Shown: positions 1 to 8,096, numbered from the stretch's first letter. The stretch is DNA of 64,000 nucleotides from Bacillus wiedmannii (GCF_001583695.1 NZ_LOBC01000028.1:248001-312000), one strand, 5' to 3'. Program-made: numbers and translations. Notes: generated from the letters alone by a model not told the origin.

Positions 1-276
1 GATGAAGAAAATAAAATTATTGCGTACTCTTTCCTCCATACATCAGAAAGAGATAATACGGTAGAACTAGGATGGTGTGGGACTCACACTACAGAAAATT
101 TATCCTTACTGAAACTTCTCGTTTTCAAACAATCTATGTATGCAAGTGAACATGGTTATTCTTTCATTCAAGGTGAATTCGATTCAATGAGTATATATGC
201 AATGGAGATATTAAAATCCTTTCCTTTCAATCCTTGTGCTACTTGGATTACGTATCAAAAAGAAGTCGGAAAGTGA
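1..276 (+). CDS. Partial protein, probable GNAT-type acetyltransferase C-terminus
   Basis: The reading frame is open from base 1 and ends at TGA 274-276, so only the last 91 codons are visible and the start lies outside the window. The fragment has a hydrophobic strand (VELGWCGTHT), a helix with a KLLVFKQSMYASEHGY stretch, and a further strand, in the order expected for the acetyl-CoA-binding half of a GNAT fold. No diagnostic motif is complete, so the family call is tentative. It converges with the VOC gene and shares a bidirectional terminator with it. Confidence 0.45.
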   Translation, partial: DEENKIIAYSFLHTSERDNTVELGWCGTHTTENLSLLKLLVFKQSMYASEHGYSFIQGEFDSMSIYAMEILKSFPFNPCATWITYQKEVGK

Positions 277-299
277 TTATACACCTTCCGACTTCTTTT
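261..299. terminator. Bidirectional terminator between convergent genes
   Basis: The arms AGAAGTCGGA and TCCGACTTCT pair around a short loop. The hairpin overlaps the ends of the acetyltransferase fragment (+) and the VOC gene (-), with T-rich flanks on both strands. Confidence 0.8.
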
Positions 300-1206
300 A
301 TGCTGTCTCTATTTCAAACTGCACTGTAATACCACTAGGATCTACTACTGTAAATCCGTTTGTACTTTCGTTTACTTTATGTTGTTTTTCTATTAATCTT
401 TCTTTCACTTCATCTAACGCTTCTTTATGCGGTAATACAATTGTATATACCTTAAGTCCAGTTGCATACGCTGGTGGATGTGGATTATTTACTCCGTTCC
501 ACGTATTTGCACCTATATGGTGATGATATCCTCCTGCAGAAATGAATAAGCAGTCATCTTCACGCTGTTGCACTTCAAATCCTACTGTCTCTACATAAAA
601 CTCGTGTGACTTCTCTACATCCGCTATTCGTAAATGTACGTGCCCAACGACAGTATTAGCAGGCAATCCATCAACCTCATAATCAACGAGCGTTGCCAGT
701 TCTTTTAAATCTAGCGGCGTACTTCCTCCTGGTCCTTCTCCCCATTGATCACGCGGGCGGTCTGCATAAATTTCTATACCATTCCCCTCTAAATCTTGTA
801 AATAAAACGCTTCGCTATATGTATGATCACTTGCACTATTAAACCTTGAGATCGGTAAAATTTCATTTGAATATGTATAACGTCCTTCTTGCTCATCCGG
901 ACTATCAATTACATTCTTATTACGAATCACCCCAAATAATGCCGAAGCAAAAGCCTCACGAGTTGGAACTAAAAAAGCTACATGATATATACCAGTCGTA
1001 CGCGGCTCTTGCAGTACCCCGTCCTCTAATTTTTCAAGAACAAGTAACGTGTTCTTTCCACCTTTTCCTGATAAATATGCTTTATTCTCCTCACGCTGAA
1101 TTACTTCTAAGCCTACTACATTCTCATAAAAAGCAATTTGGCGCTCTAAATTTTGCACTTTAAATTCAACATGACCAATACGTGTTTTCGGATGAATTTG
1201 TACCAT
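298..1206 (-). CDS. Two-domain VOC protein, CatE/YfiE-like extradiol dioxygenase
   Basis: A 302-residue protein with two vicinal-oxygen-chelate modules, roughly residues 1-150 and 165-302. The second module carries the probable metal ligands in the type I extradiol dioxygenase order: His in VGHVHLRIAD, His in YHHHIGANTW and Glu in VQFEIETA. The first module has GHVEFKV and EIYADRP. In this family, ring cleavage of catechol-like substrates occurs at Fe(II), and Bacillus CatE/YfiE is the closest named relative. A longer frame begins 12 codons upstream, but ATG at 1206 is preceded by GGAG six bases away and was preferred. The gene stands alone between terminators. The true substrate is unknown. 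Confidence 0.8.
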   Translation of the reverse strand: MVQIHPKTRIGHVEFKVQNLERQIAFYENVVGLEVIQREENKAYLSGKGGKNTLLVLEKLEDGVLQEPRTTGIYHVAFLVPTREAFASALFGVIRNKNVIDSPDEQEGRYTYSNEILPISRFNSASDHTYSEAFYLQDLEGNGIEIYADRPRDQWGEGPGGSTPLDLKELATLVDYEVDGLPANTVVGHVHLRIADVEKSHEFYVETVGFEVQQREDDCLFISAGGYHHHIGANTWNGVNNPHPPAYATGLKVYTIVLPHKEALDEVKERLIEKQHKVNESTNGFTVVDPSGITVQFEIETA

Positions 1207-1332
1207 GAATAACTCCATCTCCTTATCCTTATATATTTCCAATACATATAACCGTTACTATGAAGGATACAACTAAAATCACCCTATGTAAATAAGAAAA
1301 GTCAGAATTTATAATCTTTTTTATTTCCATAA

Positions 1333-1371
1333 TAAAAAAGCCCCCTCTTCTAACTTTCAGAAAAGGTGACT
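1333..1371 (-). terminator. Rho-independent terminator of the vanW-family gene
   Basis: On the minus strand a 13-bp stem with one mismatch (AGTCACCTTTTCT with AGAAGAGGGGGCT) is followed directly by a run of six T. It lies 25 bp past the stop of the 1396-2307 gene. Confidence 0.75.
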
Positions 1372-1395
1372 TTACGAAACAGTCTACTATTATTC

Positions 1396-2307
1396 TTATC
1401 TCATTTTATGTACTTCAGCAACTAACTTTCCACCTTGAATACCCATATAAAGTTTCACAGGTGCATCATTTGTGTTTTCAAATACTAAGTCTAAGTATGG
1501 ATATGCAATTGTAGCATCTCTTCCTTGTGGAACATAACCTACTGTTTTAGAATGTGTCGTTCTCTCTACCATTTTCAAACCAGCTTGATCTGCTGCATTG
1601 TATAATGTTGATGATGTTTGACAAACACCACCGCCGTATCCATCTACTAATTTACCATCTACAATTTCTTTTCCTAGTTGATATCCTTTATCTGGCGTTG
1701 TATCACCAATTAATGCATTGAAAGAGAAACTGTCTCCTTTTGCTAATACAACTCCATTTATGCCCGCTGCTGACAAGCGAATATTCTCAATACGGCCACC
1801 TGCTGAGCCACCTAAATTCGTTTCATATCTACCAATTACCGTACCACTTCCTTGCGCATCACTTAATGTTGCGATAGGCTTTTTCTCAACAATAGGTAAT
1901 TGATAGGAAGAGTCCCACATACCAACGTTTAATAATTTATCTACTAATTCTTTTTCCATTAACTCATAAGCAGGTTTTCCTTCTTGCCAACTTCCATCAG
2001 GTGCTACGCGTGAAGGAACCATCTTTTTATCAACGCTTTTCCCAACCTCACTAGCAACCTTCGTTACCGATTTTTTAAATTTTGCTTCATCTTCAAAATA
2101 ACCTAGACTCGATAAATCTAGTTTTTTCACTTCCGTACCAGTACGACCATCTACTAAACTAATAGAATCCTGCACCTCTGCTTTAGCCTCTACCGTGTGG
2201 CCACCAATGTCACTTACTAATGCAACATCACTTACTTTTGCACCACAACCACTCACTATAGCTACACATAACACCCCAACTAATATACCCTTTACTTTAC
2301 GGAACAA
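1396..2307 (-). CDS. VanW family lipoprotein
   Basis: A 303-residue protein with a lipoprotein signal: basic start, hydrophobic core and lipobox VSGC near residue 21, so it is probably anchored on the outer face of the membrane. The C-terminal half has the VanW hallmarks: RYETNLGGSAGGRIENIRL, GDSFSFNALIG, GGGVCQTSSTLYNAA and a final beta-rich region. VanW-type domains occur in Gram-positive envelope proteins, and their biochemical role is not settled. The start is TTG at 2307, preceded by GGGGAG six bases upstream. It is monocistronic. No vancomycin-resistance genes surround it, so no resistance role is inferred. Confidence 0.85.
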   Translation of the reverse strand: MFRKVKGILVGVLCVAIVSGCGAKVSDVALVSDIGGHTVEAKAEVQDSISLVDGRTGTEVKKLDLSSLGYFEDEAKFKKSVTKVASEVGKSVDKKMVPSRVAPDGSWQEGKPAYELMEKELVDKLLNVGMWDSSYQLPIVEKKPIATLSDAQGSGTVIGRYETNLGGSAGGRIENIRLSAAGINGVVLAKGDSFSFNALIGDTTPDKGYQLGKEIVDGKLVDGYGGGVCQTSSTLYNAADQAGLKMVERTTHSKTVGYVPQGRDATIAYPYLDLVFENTNDAPVKLYMGIQGGKLVAEVHKMR

Positions 2308-2684
2308 TATACTCTCCCCTTTTTCCCAATATTACTTTTATGTATTATTTCATTTTTATGTATGTTTTGTTACAATCATTTTACAATATATTTATAAAAT
2401 GTTACAAGTTATTTTTCACTCTATATAAATTACTCTTTTCTTTTCTAAATGTCTATACATATTTACATAAAAGTTGGAGTTCGATAGAATTGTAACCTTT
2501 ATGTAACCTCACCTTTTTATCCAGTATATACCATAAAACGAAAGAAATACAAATGTAAAACTCCATATTCTTATTTATAAAGAAACACCTTGTGAACATA
2601 AATAGGTATTTGCCGTGCCACACTCCGCTTTCACACATACATTATGGTGAATTAACCTATTTTAAAGAAATGGAGGATATTTTT
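2308..2684. other. Intergenic region between divergent genes
   Basis: No convincing gene is visible. The stretch is very AT-rich. At 2636-2644 the plus strand matches a sigma-K style -10 (CATA, three bases, TA) about 40 bp before the Tyr-rich protein gene, but no -35 at the usual spacing is evident, so this is only a hint of sporulation control. Confidence 0.3.
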
Positions 2685-3011
2685 ATGTACCCCTACAATC
2701 CATACGATCCATATAACCAAAATGGTTATCAACCTCAATATGATTTACAAGCACAATACCTACAATATATAGATCCAGCAGAACAAGTTAATCCATATGA
2801 TCAAAATCGACAATTCCAACTTCCAATCTCTTTTCCTGGTACTGGAAACCGTCAACTAGAAAGACGAGTAAATGAGCTTGAACAAAGAGTACGTCAATTA
2901 GAAAACACGGTTGAGCGTCATACACGTAGATTAAACCGCTTAAACCAGCGTTTACGTACAATAGAAAACAGACTAAACATTCCATTTTCAGCATTAGAAG
3001 ACGGATTTTAA
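2685..3011 (+). CDS. Small Tyr/Asn/Gln-rich protein with C-terminal coiled coil
   Basis: A 108-residue protein of unknown function. The first 50 residues are rich in Tyr, Pro, Asn and Gln (MYPYNPYDPYNQNGY), a composition common in spore coat proteins. Residues 55-100 form a clear Arg-rich heptad coiled coil containing ERRVNELEQRVRQLEN. The start was placed at ATG 2685 because GGAGG at 2672-2676 is nine bases away; the longer frame back to 2592 has no ribosome binding site. A strong terminator follows, so the gene is transcribed alone. A spore-surface role is a guess from composition and the sigma-K-like -10 upstream. Confidence 0.7.
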   Translation: MYPYNPYDPYNQNGYQPQYDLQAQYLQYIDPAEQVNPYDQNRQFQLPISFPGTGNRQLERRVNELEQRVRQLENTVERHTRRLNRLNQRLRTIENRLNIPFSALEDGF

Positions 3012-3026
3012 TTTCGAAAGTAAAAA

Positions 3027-3064
3027 ATATATAAAGGAAGGGGCTCCCCCTTCCTTTATATAAA
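3027..3064 (+). terminator. Strong intrinsic terminator
   Basis: The arms ATATAAAGGAAGGGG and CCCCTTCCTTTATAT pair perfectly around CTC, immediately after the coiled-coil protein gene. Confidence 0.85.
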
Positions 3065-3128
3065 TTGACGAAAGTTTTTTCCATCTCTATACTGATAAGA
3101 GTTAATGAAATGAAACAAGGTGATAAAT

Positions 3129-4220
3129 ATGGATTTTGAAATAAATTATCTTTCCTTTTATGTTGTACAAGTAGAAGGAAAAGGTGAAGCTGTTGATAAA
3201 CGCTACAAACATTTTCAAACGTTAGACGCTGAAGAGTATGAAGATAGCTCCTTAAAAGAATTTTTGAATGGTGAATTATTAAAAATTTCAAAGCGAAAAG
3301 TAGAACGTCATGCGAAAACAGAACAAGCTCCGACAAAGATTGGTCGCTTCATTGTAGAAGAAGGGCACGAACTTGATTCAAACCCTCATTACAACCTCTT
3401 TAATCGCATTCGCTTTGCGGAAACAAAAGAAAACTTCAAAGATATGAGTGAACCTCTCGTTTATACATATCTGGACACAAGTGCTGTACGCGGTGGTGTA
3501 TTTTTAATTACGCAAGCAAAACTACGCAAATACTTTGATGATCCATTCGTTTTCGTTATGAAATGTGACTTCGAACCGAAAGTCGCTTCTATTTCAGATG
3601 AATCCACACTGATTCGTAACGTTGAAATGGCCATCACAACAAAAAATATGAAATCTATCCAATATCCGTACATGCCTGAAGAAGGTATGGTCGAAGTAGG
3701 CGAACTAAAAATTCACCAAGCATCACACGCCCGCTACTTTGAAGACTTCTTAAAATTCGTCGAGTACGAACGCTCTATGCCTGAAATTATGAAAACACAA
3801 GTAATGGACATGGTATATGACCAAATTGAAGATGTATTTGAAGAAGGTACGGAAGAACGCGAACAATTCGACCAAGCAATGGAAGTATGGGCTGCCAGTC
3901 CGAAACGCGAAATTATGGAACAATTTTCAACTGAAGAAGTAATGGAGGCTACCGCTCAAATCGTCGAGCATGCTCCTGAAGTGGAATTAAAGTTAAAAGC
4001 AGATCATATCTCTGTGAAGGCCCTGCTTGCTGATTTCGGGGATCAAATACATATCGCAAAAGTAAATGACCGATACGTACTAATGATCGAAGCTGATACA
4101 CTTACGTTTGAGAAAGGCTTCTCTCCGATTGAATTTCTGAAGCCAGATGAATTGCAAGATGTGATTGAGCGGATTGAGAATAAGCAGCAGTATTCTTATG
4201 ATCCGAACGGGATTGAATAA
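3129..4220 (+). CDS. DUF3900-type protein
   Basis: A 363-residue soluble, acidic protein with no signal peptide or membrane segment. It resembles the Bacillus family annotated as DUF3900, recognised here by memory of the overall sequence rather than by a motif. The middle (residues 120-250) is mixed alpha/beta, and the last 60 residues look like a separate small domain. The start is ATG 3129, with AAGGTGA five bases upstream; an upstream GTG at 3120 has none. The gene stands alone between terminators. Function is unknown. Confidence 0.65.
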   Translation: MDFEINYLSFYVVQVEGKGEAVDKRYKHFQTLDAEEYEDSSLKEFLNGELLKISKRKVERHAKTEQAPTKIGRFIVEEGHELDSNPHYNLFNRIRFAETKENFKDMSEPLVYTYLDTSAVRGGVFLITQAKLRKYFDDPFVFVMKCDFEPKVASISDESTLIRNVEMAITTKNMKSIQYPYMPEEGMVEVGELKIHQASHARYFEDFLKFVEYERSMPEIMKTQVMDMVYDQIEDVFEEGTEEREQFDQAMEVWAASPKREIMEQFSTEEVMEATAQIVEHAPEVELKLKADHISVKALLADFGDQIHIAKVNDRYVLMIEADTLTFEKGFSPIEFLKPDELQDVIERIENKQQYSYDPNGIE

Positions 4221-4246
4221 ATCCTTCCATATATCTATTTTTACTG

Positions 4247-4275
4247 AGCGCTTTTAATAAGCGCTCTTTTATTTT
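4247..4275 (+). terminator. Terminator of the DUF3900 gene
   Basis: Stem GAGCGCTT/AAGCGCTC with a five-base loop, followed by TTTTATTTT. Confidence 0.85.
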
Positions 4276-4298
4276 GAACTTAGTTGACCTTTATATTA

Positions 4299-4328
4299 AA
4301 AACCGATTCTTAGTAGAATCGGTTTTTC
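4299..4328. terminator. Bidirectional terminator
   Basis: AAAAACCGATTC and GAATCGGTTTTT pair around a six-base loop. It can act on both strands and lies between the DUF3900 gene and the minus-strand gene ending at 4460. Confidence 0.8.
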
Positions 4329-4459
4329 TGCTTTATAACAAAATATGTTTATTTTTAATCCAAGATAACAATTGTTGCAGAATCCAGTAGATTCCTTCCT
4401 TGTTGTACAAGCGTATTTCCATTAGAGTAGTCACTATGTATGTTGGTAAAATGAAAATT

Positions 4460-4807
4460 TCACTTCACTACCTCAAATTTATTGTACTCGTAAAAAGATA
4501 ATTGAAAACGATATTCTGGATGCTCTCTTACCCAATCATAGGCTTCTTCTAAAATATCCATTTTGTTTTGCAAGTCATTAAGTTCACTACATTCGTCCCT
4601 TTTCTGTTTGCACAGAGGGCAGAATCCATTCACTATTTCGGCACTCGTCGCCCTAATAGTTTTACTTTCTAAGTCAACTACTAGACGAAGAATAAGAGAA
4701 TGCTCAGCTTTTGTAGTCACCGTCATTTCAGCAAGCCCATCCTCATTCCAAAAGACACCGTTTAATTCCATCTGTACGGTGACGTCTTTAATATCCAAGT
4801 CTATCAC
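4460..4807 (-). CDS. Hypothetical protein with a Cys-x2-Cys knuckle
   Basis: A 115-residue protein not recognised as a known family. It has an N-terminal beta-rich part (residues 1-60) and then GFCPLCKQKRDEC, which could bind zinc or form a disulfide, followed by a helical and aromatic C-terminus. The frame extends to GTG 4813, but the GGGAGG box is only one base from that codon. GTG 4807 lies seven bases from the box and is preferred. It sits 30 bp downstream of the 53-residue membrane protein gene, so the two are probably co-transcribed. Confidence 0.6.
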   Translation of the reverse strand: MIDLDIKDVTVQMELNGVFWNEDGLAEMTVTTKAEHSLILRLVVDLESKTIRATSAEIVNGFCPLCKQKRDECSELNDLQNKMDILEEAYDWVREHPEYRFQLSFYEYNKFEVVK

Positions 4808-4837
4808 TATCACACCTCCCTTGTATAAAACTCATAT

Positions 4838-4999
4838 TTACTCTTCGATTTTAATCTTTAATACACCACGCTTTAAAGATATATTAAGCTTTTTCCAATT
4901 CTTCTTCTTTGCTATGAAAGGAAGTGTAATTACTGCTAATAGCGTGGTAAATATTATCCCAAAAACTAAAACTGTTACAATGTTAAAGATTGCTTCCAT
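4838..4999 (-). CDS. Small single-pass membrane protein (53 aa)
   Basis: A reading frame from ATG 4999 to TAA 4838 encodes 53 residues: an N-terminal hydrophobic segment of about 28 residues (residues 3-30), then a strongly basic tail with KKKNWKK and ending KIKIEE. The layout suggests one membrane span with a cytoplasmic positively charged tail. GAGGGTAGAG precedes the ATG. It is the first gene of a probable two-gene unit with the 115-residue protein. Function is unknown. Confidence 0.6.
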   Translation of the reverse strand: MEAIFNIVTVLVFGIIFTTLLAVITLPFIAKKKNWKKLNISLKRGVLKIKIEE

Positions 5000-5190
5000 T
5001 TAACTCTACCCTCTTTCATTTCTATGGGCTCTAGTTTTATGAATGTATTTAAAAATTCTTACCACACCTTAATTTTCAAAGCAATTATAATGCCCAATCA
5101 CAACAAATCAATTCCTATTTAATATGAATACTTTATTCATCCATCAATACAATGACGTTAAATTTATGTAGCTAGAAATAGAGGAGAATG

Positions 5191-6036
5191 TCATTTAACC
5201 TCTACATTCTCCTCCATCTCAGCCAAATACCTAATCTGTCTTTCCGCTTTTCTAACCGCCGTACGAAAATGCTTTTTCAAAAGTTCTACTGTAGCTTCAC
5301 TTATATAATATCTTTCTGTTATACTTTCCCACGTGTCACTACTTTCAAATGCACTCCAAACGAAAGGACGCTCTGTATTTTTTCTCATTTCTTTAAATAC
5401 CCATTTTCGCATCTTTTTTTTCGCTTTTTCTGTTAGTTTTCCGTTCTCTACAAGTTCAAGCTCACCATGTCTTTTGTACCGTTTATGAATGTCTCTCTCG
5501 CTATATACTTTAAGAAGTATATTCGCTGTATTCTCAGCATCCGCTAAAGCTCGGTGCTGCTTTCCTTCCCACGTTAAACCGAGCTGTTCTACTGCAAATT
5601 GTAAACTTGGTGTATGCTCAAATAACTCTTCATACGCTTGGAAAACAAACTTCTGCAAATCAAATTTGCTCTCTTTTTCCATACATGGGCATTCTACACC
5701 GTGTAACGTACAATCATGAGATAGAAAACGATAATCTTCTCTTCCCCATGAAACAAATACAGAGTCTTCTCCGATAAATTGAATAAATTTCTCTATAATT
5801 TGCGGGAATTTCTCCACACCAATTAAATCTTTCTTTGTAATTCCTGTTAATTTTGTCGTATGACGAGTGAGTCGTGCACTCGGCTTTACTAACTCCGAAA
5901 ATTCTCCAATTACCTTCATTGTACTTGCTTCTATTTTTACAGCTCCGATATCAACTATCTCTGACGGATCTTCTGATTTATACGGCCTGAAATTTCTCTC
6001 TATATCGAACACAATAAAATGTGTAGCGTTTTCCAA
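5191..6036 (-). CDS. DEDDh-family 3'-5' exonuclease (KapD-like)
   Basis: A 281-residue protein with an N-terminal exonuclease domain of the RNase T/DNA polymerase III epsilon type (residues 1-175). Visible catalytic residues are Asp and Glu in FIVFDIERN, an Asp in SWGREDYRFL, and the His/Asp pair in HRALADAENT, the DEDDh pattern. The family removes nucleotides from 3' ends of RNA or DNA. Bacillus KapD belongs here but is shorter; this protein has an extra basic C-terminal region of about 90 residues with many Lys and Arg, perhaps for nucleic-acid binding. The start is TTG 6036, with AGAGG eight bases upstream. Monocistronic. Confidence 0.8.
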   Translation of the reverse strand: MENATHFIVFDIERNFRPYKSEDPSEIVDIGAVKIEASTMKVIGEFSELVKPSARLTRHTTKLTGITKKDLIGVEKFPQIIEKFIQFIGEDSVFVSWGREDYRFLSHDCTLHGVECPCMEKESKFDLQKFVFQAYEELFEHTPSLQFAVEQLGLTWEGKQHRALADAENTANILLKVYSERDIHKRYKRHGELELVENGKLTEKAKKKMRKWVFKEMRKNTERPFVWSAFESSDTWESITERYYISEATVELLKKHFRTAVRKAERQIRYLAEMEENVEVK

Positions 6037-6190
6037 TTTATTTACCTCTTTCTAAATTCCTTTTCACACACATACTCTATTTTCAGTATTTATTTATTCA
6101 TGCACTTTATGCATGAAATACTTCGTCTAATAAACGAAAATTTAATCTCATTATTATATGTACATAGGAGGTTATTCAATAAAAATGCAA

Positions 6191-6218
6191 AAAAAAGAAG
6201 GGCAAGCCCTTCTTTTTT
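6191..6218. terminator. Terminator of the cold-shock gene
   Basis: AAAAAAGAAGGG pairs with CCCTTCTTTTTT around a four-base loop. Symmetric, so it can work on both strands. It lies seven bases past the csp stop. Confidence 0.85.
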
Positions 6219-6224
6219 CCATAA

Positions 6225-6425
6225 TTACTTCTTGTTAACGTTTGTAGCTTGAGGTCCACGGTTACCTTGTTCTACTTCGAAAGTAACTTCTTGACCTTCT
6301 TCTAATGATTTGAAGCCGTCGCCTTGGATAGCTGAGAAATGAACGAATACGTCTTCTCCGCCTTCAACTTCGATGAAACCGAAACCTTTTTCTGCGTTAA
6401 ACCATTTTACTTTACCGTTTTGCAT
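6225..6425 (-). CDS. Cold-shock protein, CspA/CspB family
   Basis: A 66-residue single-domain OB-fold protein with both RNA-binding motifs: RNP1 KGFGFIEV (residues 13-20) and RNP2 VFVHF (residues 26-30). Length and sequence are typical of Bacillus cold-shock RNA chaperones that bind single-stranded RNA and aid translation at low temperature. An AGGAGG box lies nine bases before ATG 6425. The B. cereus group has several csp paralogues and which one this is cannot be decided here. The 214-bp upstream region holds a leader ORF and a terminator-like hairpin, suggesting post-transcriptional control. Confidence 0.95.
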   Translation of the reverse strand: MQNGKVKWFNAEKGFGFIEVEGGEDVFVHFSAIQGDGFKSLEEGQEVTFEVEQGNRGPQATNVNKK

Positions 6426-6478
6426 TTAAAAAATCCTCCTACAATGTACCTATATGTACATATTCATTTTCAACCACT

Positions 6479-6532
6479 TTACAATAATACTTCAAAAATT
6501 AAAAAACTGCAACCCCAGAGGAGATTTAACAT
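6479..6532 (-). CDS. Possible 17-aa leader peptide upstream of csp
   Basis: ATG 6532 to TAA 6479 encodes MLNLLWGCSFLIFEVLL. A near-perfect GAGGAGG box (6539-6545) sits six bases before the ATG, much better than chance. The box is buried in the hairpin at 6507-6556, pairing with the CTCCTC inside the peptide's own codons. This fits a regulated leader peptide, but with no family to compare to it could also be coincidence. Confidence 0.35.
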   Translation of the reverse strand: MLNLLWGCSFLIFEVLL

Positions 6533-6556
6533 TGCTATCCTCCTCGGAAGTTACAG
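6501..6556 (-). terminator. Hairpin with T-run: terminator of the upstream operon or csp attenuator
   Basis: On the minus strand CTGTAAC (6550-6556) pairs with GTTGCAG (6507-6513), and the inner GAGGAGG pairs with CTCCTC; six T follow. It is about 85 bp past the stop of the beta-propeller-like gene and 75 bp before csp. It may simply end the upstream operon, or act in the csp leader if the csp promoter lies upstream of it. Confidence 0.65.
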
Positions 6557-6639
6557 CTCATTTAAATCTCTATATTATTAAAAGTAAAATGGTTTAAAGT
6601 AACTATATCATATCAATATAATAAAAGTAAAGTTTTTTT

Positions 6640-7539
6640 CTATATAATTTTTTTCTTCCATTGCATCGCTTTTGATTCACCTGATCCAGCTACAACATAA
6701 CCCTCTTTTTGGTTAACGATGCGCCAGCCATGCCCTTTAACTGAGTCACATACTGTAACAAGTCCTTCTTCTAGAAGTACACGACAAACCGTACTAATCC
6801 CCGCCTTATTTTGCGTTGACGTTGTATATAGCACATGTTGATCTACACTCAAGGCTAAATAGCTACTTGCTTTCTGCTCACTTTGACATGTGTGCCAATA
6901 TGTTTTTTCACTCTCAATACTTTCATCTATTTTACAAAAAGAAATATTCCCGCTAATCCCCTTGCACGATCCACTCGCTGCTACTATATAAGAATTGTGT
7001 ACAGTCAACGCTGAGATCATCTGATTCATCACGATTTTAATCCTCTTTAATTTACGTGTCTCCAAATTAAAGAGCCAAACACCACCATATTTAGCATGTA
7101 TTTTCGTACCAATAAATAAGTAATGTTTATATAAAAATAACGATCGAATAGATGGTGCCCCGCCACCATACTCAAGAAATGGATGAATGGTTTCCCATGT
7201 CGAACCAAAATCATTAGAACGATACAACGTTTTATCTCCATGAGCAATGACTGTTCCTTGTACATTACTACACACATTCCAACTCGTTGCTTTTGTTGGA
7301 AAACGCTGAACCGTCCAGTTCTCCCCACCATTCATACTACGAATAAAAATCCCTTCGTCACCTACACCATACACTACATTATCTTCGCTATGTAAATCCC
7401 TAATTCGTTTTTGAAAACCATTTAATATTTGTTTCCATTCTCCGTCTCGTTCAATAAATAAGCCATTATATGTAGTAGCTAACATAAGTTTTCCATCTCT
7501 TAACTTTGTAATAGCGGTCGCACTTAACATTGTCTCCAC
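6640..7539 (-). CDS. Beta-propeller-like (BNR/sialidase-type repeat) protein
   Basis: A 299-residue protein with repeated short blades, including NGGENWTVQRF and SNDFGSTWETI, which match the Asp-box (S-x-D-x-G-x-T-W) of BNR repeats. This fold is used for binding or scaffolding and by itself does not imply an enzyme. No signal peptide was seen. The frame opens further upstream and would overlap the flavodoxin gene. GTG 7539 is preferred because GGGAG lies seven bases before it, placing the start 17 bp after the flavodoxin stop. The two genes are therefore likely co-transcribed under the Fur boxes. Its partner relation to flavodoxin is inferred from position only. Confidence 0.65.
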   Translation of the reverse strand: METMLSATAITKLRDGKLMLATTYNGLFIERDGEWKQILNGFQKRIRDLHSEDNVVYGVGDEGIFIRSMNGGENWTVQRFPTKATSWNVCSNVQGTVIAHGDKTLYRSNDFGSTWETIHPFLEYGGGAPSIRSLFLYKHYLFIGTKIHAKYGGVWLFNLETRKLKRIKIVMNQMISALTVHNSYIVAASGSCKGISGNISFCKIDESIESEKTYWHTCQSEQKASSYLALSVDQHVLYTTSTQNKAGISTVCRVLLEEGLVTVCDSVKGHGWRIVNQKEGYVVAGSGESKAMQWKKKII

Positions 7540-7555
7540 GTTGACACTCCCATTC

Positions 7556-7999
7556 TTAGAACTTCTCAGCAAATGCAATTGCAAAATTACTGCATTTTTC
7601 AACATCCTCTTCATCTTCTGGAGCTAGTTCGATTTTCAATCCTTCTTGTACAAGCTCTGCACCGCGTTCTACAAGTCTTTCTTCAAATATCGTTACCGCT
7701 TCACAAAATAGTTCATACGCCGTATCACCTGATCCGAATACCGCTACTTTCTTCCCTGATAAATCTATATTTTCTAAGTCCTCATGGAAATCTTCCGCCT
7801 CAAACGGTAATTCACCATCGCCCCACGTATAAGATCCTAAAATGATTCCATCATAGGCTAATAATTCTTCAACATCCATGCCTTCCATTTCTTGCAATAC
7901 TACTTCATGATCAAAAGCATCTAAACTAACTTTTATTAAATCAGCAATACTCTCTGTATTTCCTGACATACTTGCATAGGCTATTAAAATTTTTGCCAC
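7556..7999 (-). CDS. Flavodoxin
   Basis: A 147-residue short-chain flavodoxin. The FMN phosphate loop is ASMSGNTES (residues 9-17), and the isoalloxazine-contact loops are GSYTWGDGELP and FGSGDTAYE. Flavodoxins carry electrons in place of ferredoxin when iron is scarce, and in Bacillus the YkuN/YkuP flavodoxins are Fur-repressed. The start is GTG 7999, with GAGGGGG eight bases before it. Two Fur-box-like sequences lie directly upstream, which supports iron-starvation induction. Highly acidic, as usual for the family. Confidence 0.9.
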   Translation of the reverse strand: MAKILIAYASMSGNTESIADLIKVSLDAFDHEVVLQEMEGMDVEELLAYDGIILGSYTWGDGELPFEAEDFHEDLENIDLSGKKVAVFGSGDTAYELFCEAVTIFEERLVERGAELVQEGLKIELAPEDEEDVEKCSNFAIAFAEKF

Positions 8000-8020
8000 T
8001 TCGGCATCCCCCTCTTACAA

Positions 8021-8069
8021 TAATGATTCTCATTCTCATTATATTAATAATGAGAATCAATTTCAATTA
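8021..8069 (-). promoter_or_regulatory. Tandem Fur-box-like operators upstream of flavodoxin
   Basis: Two sequences rich in NATWAT units, TAATGATTCTCATTCTCATT (from 8021) and AATGAGAATCAATTTCAA (from 8049), match the Fur box style of Bacillus (TGATAATNATTATCA core) and form an inverted pair TGATTCTCATT...AATGAGAATCA. They sit 20-70 bp before the flavodoxin start. Confidence 0.75.
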
Positions 8070-8096
8070 TATTTTTCATTTTTATTTATTCCATAT

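Noticed and set aside
1396-2307. Vancomycin-resistance gene
   Set aside because: VanW-type domains are common in Bacillus envelope proteins; no vanH, vanA or vanX genes are near.
2453-2638. 61-codon minus-strand frame between vanW and the Tyr-rich protein
   Set aside because: No ribosome binding site, biased composition and overlap with the likely promoter region.
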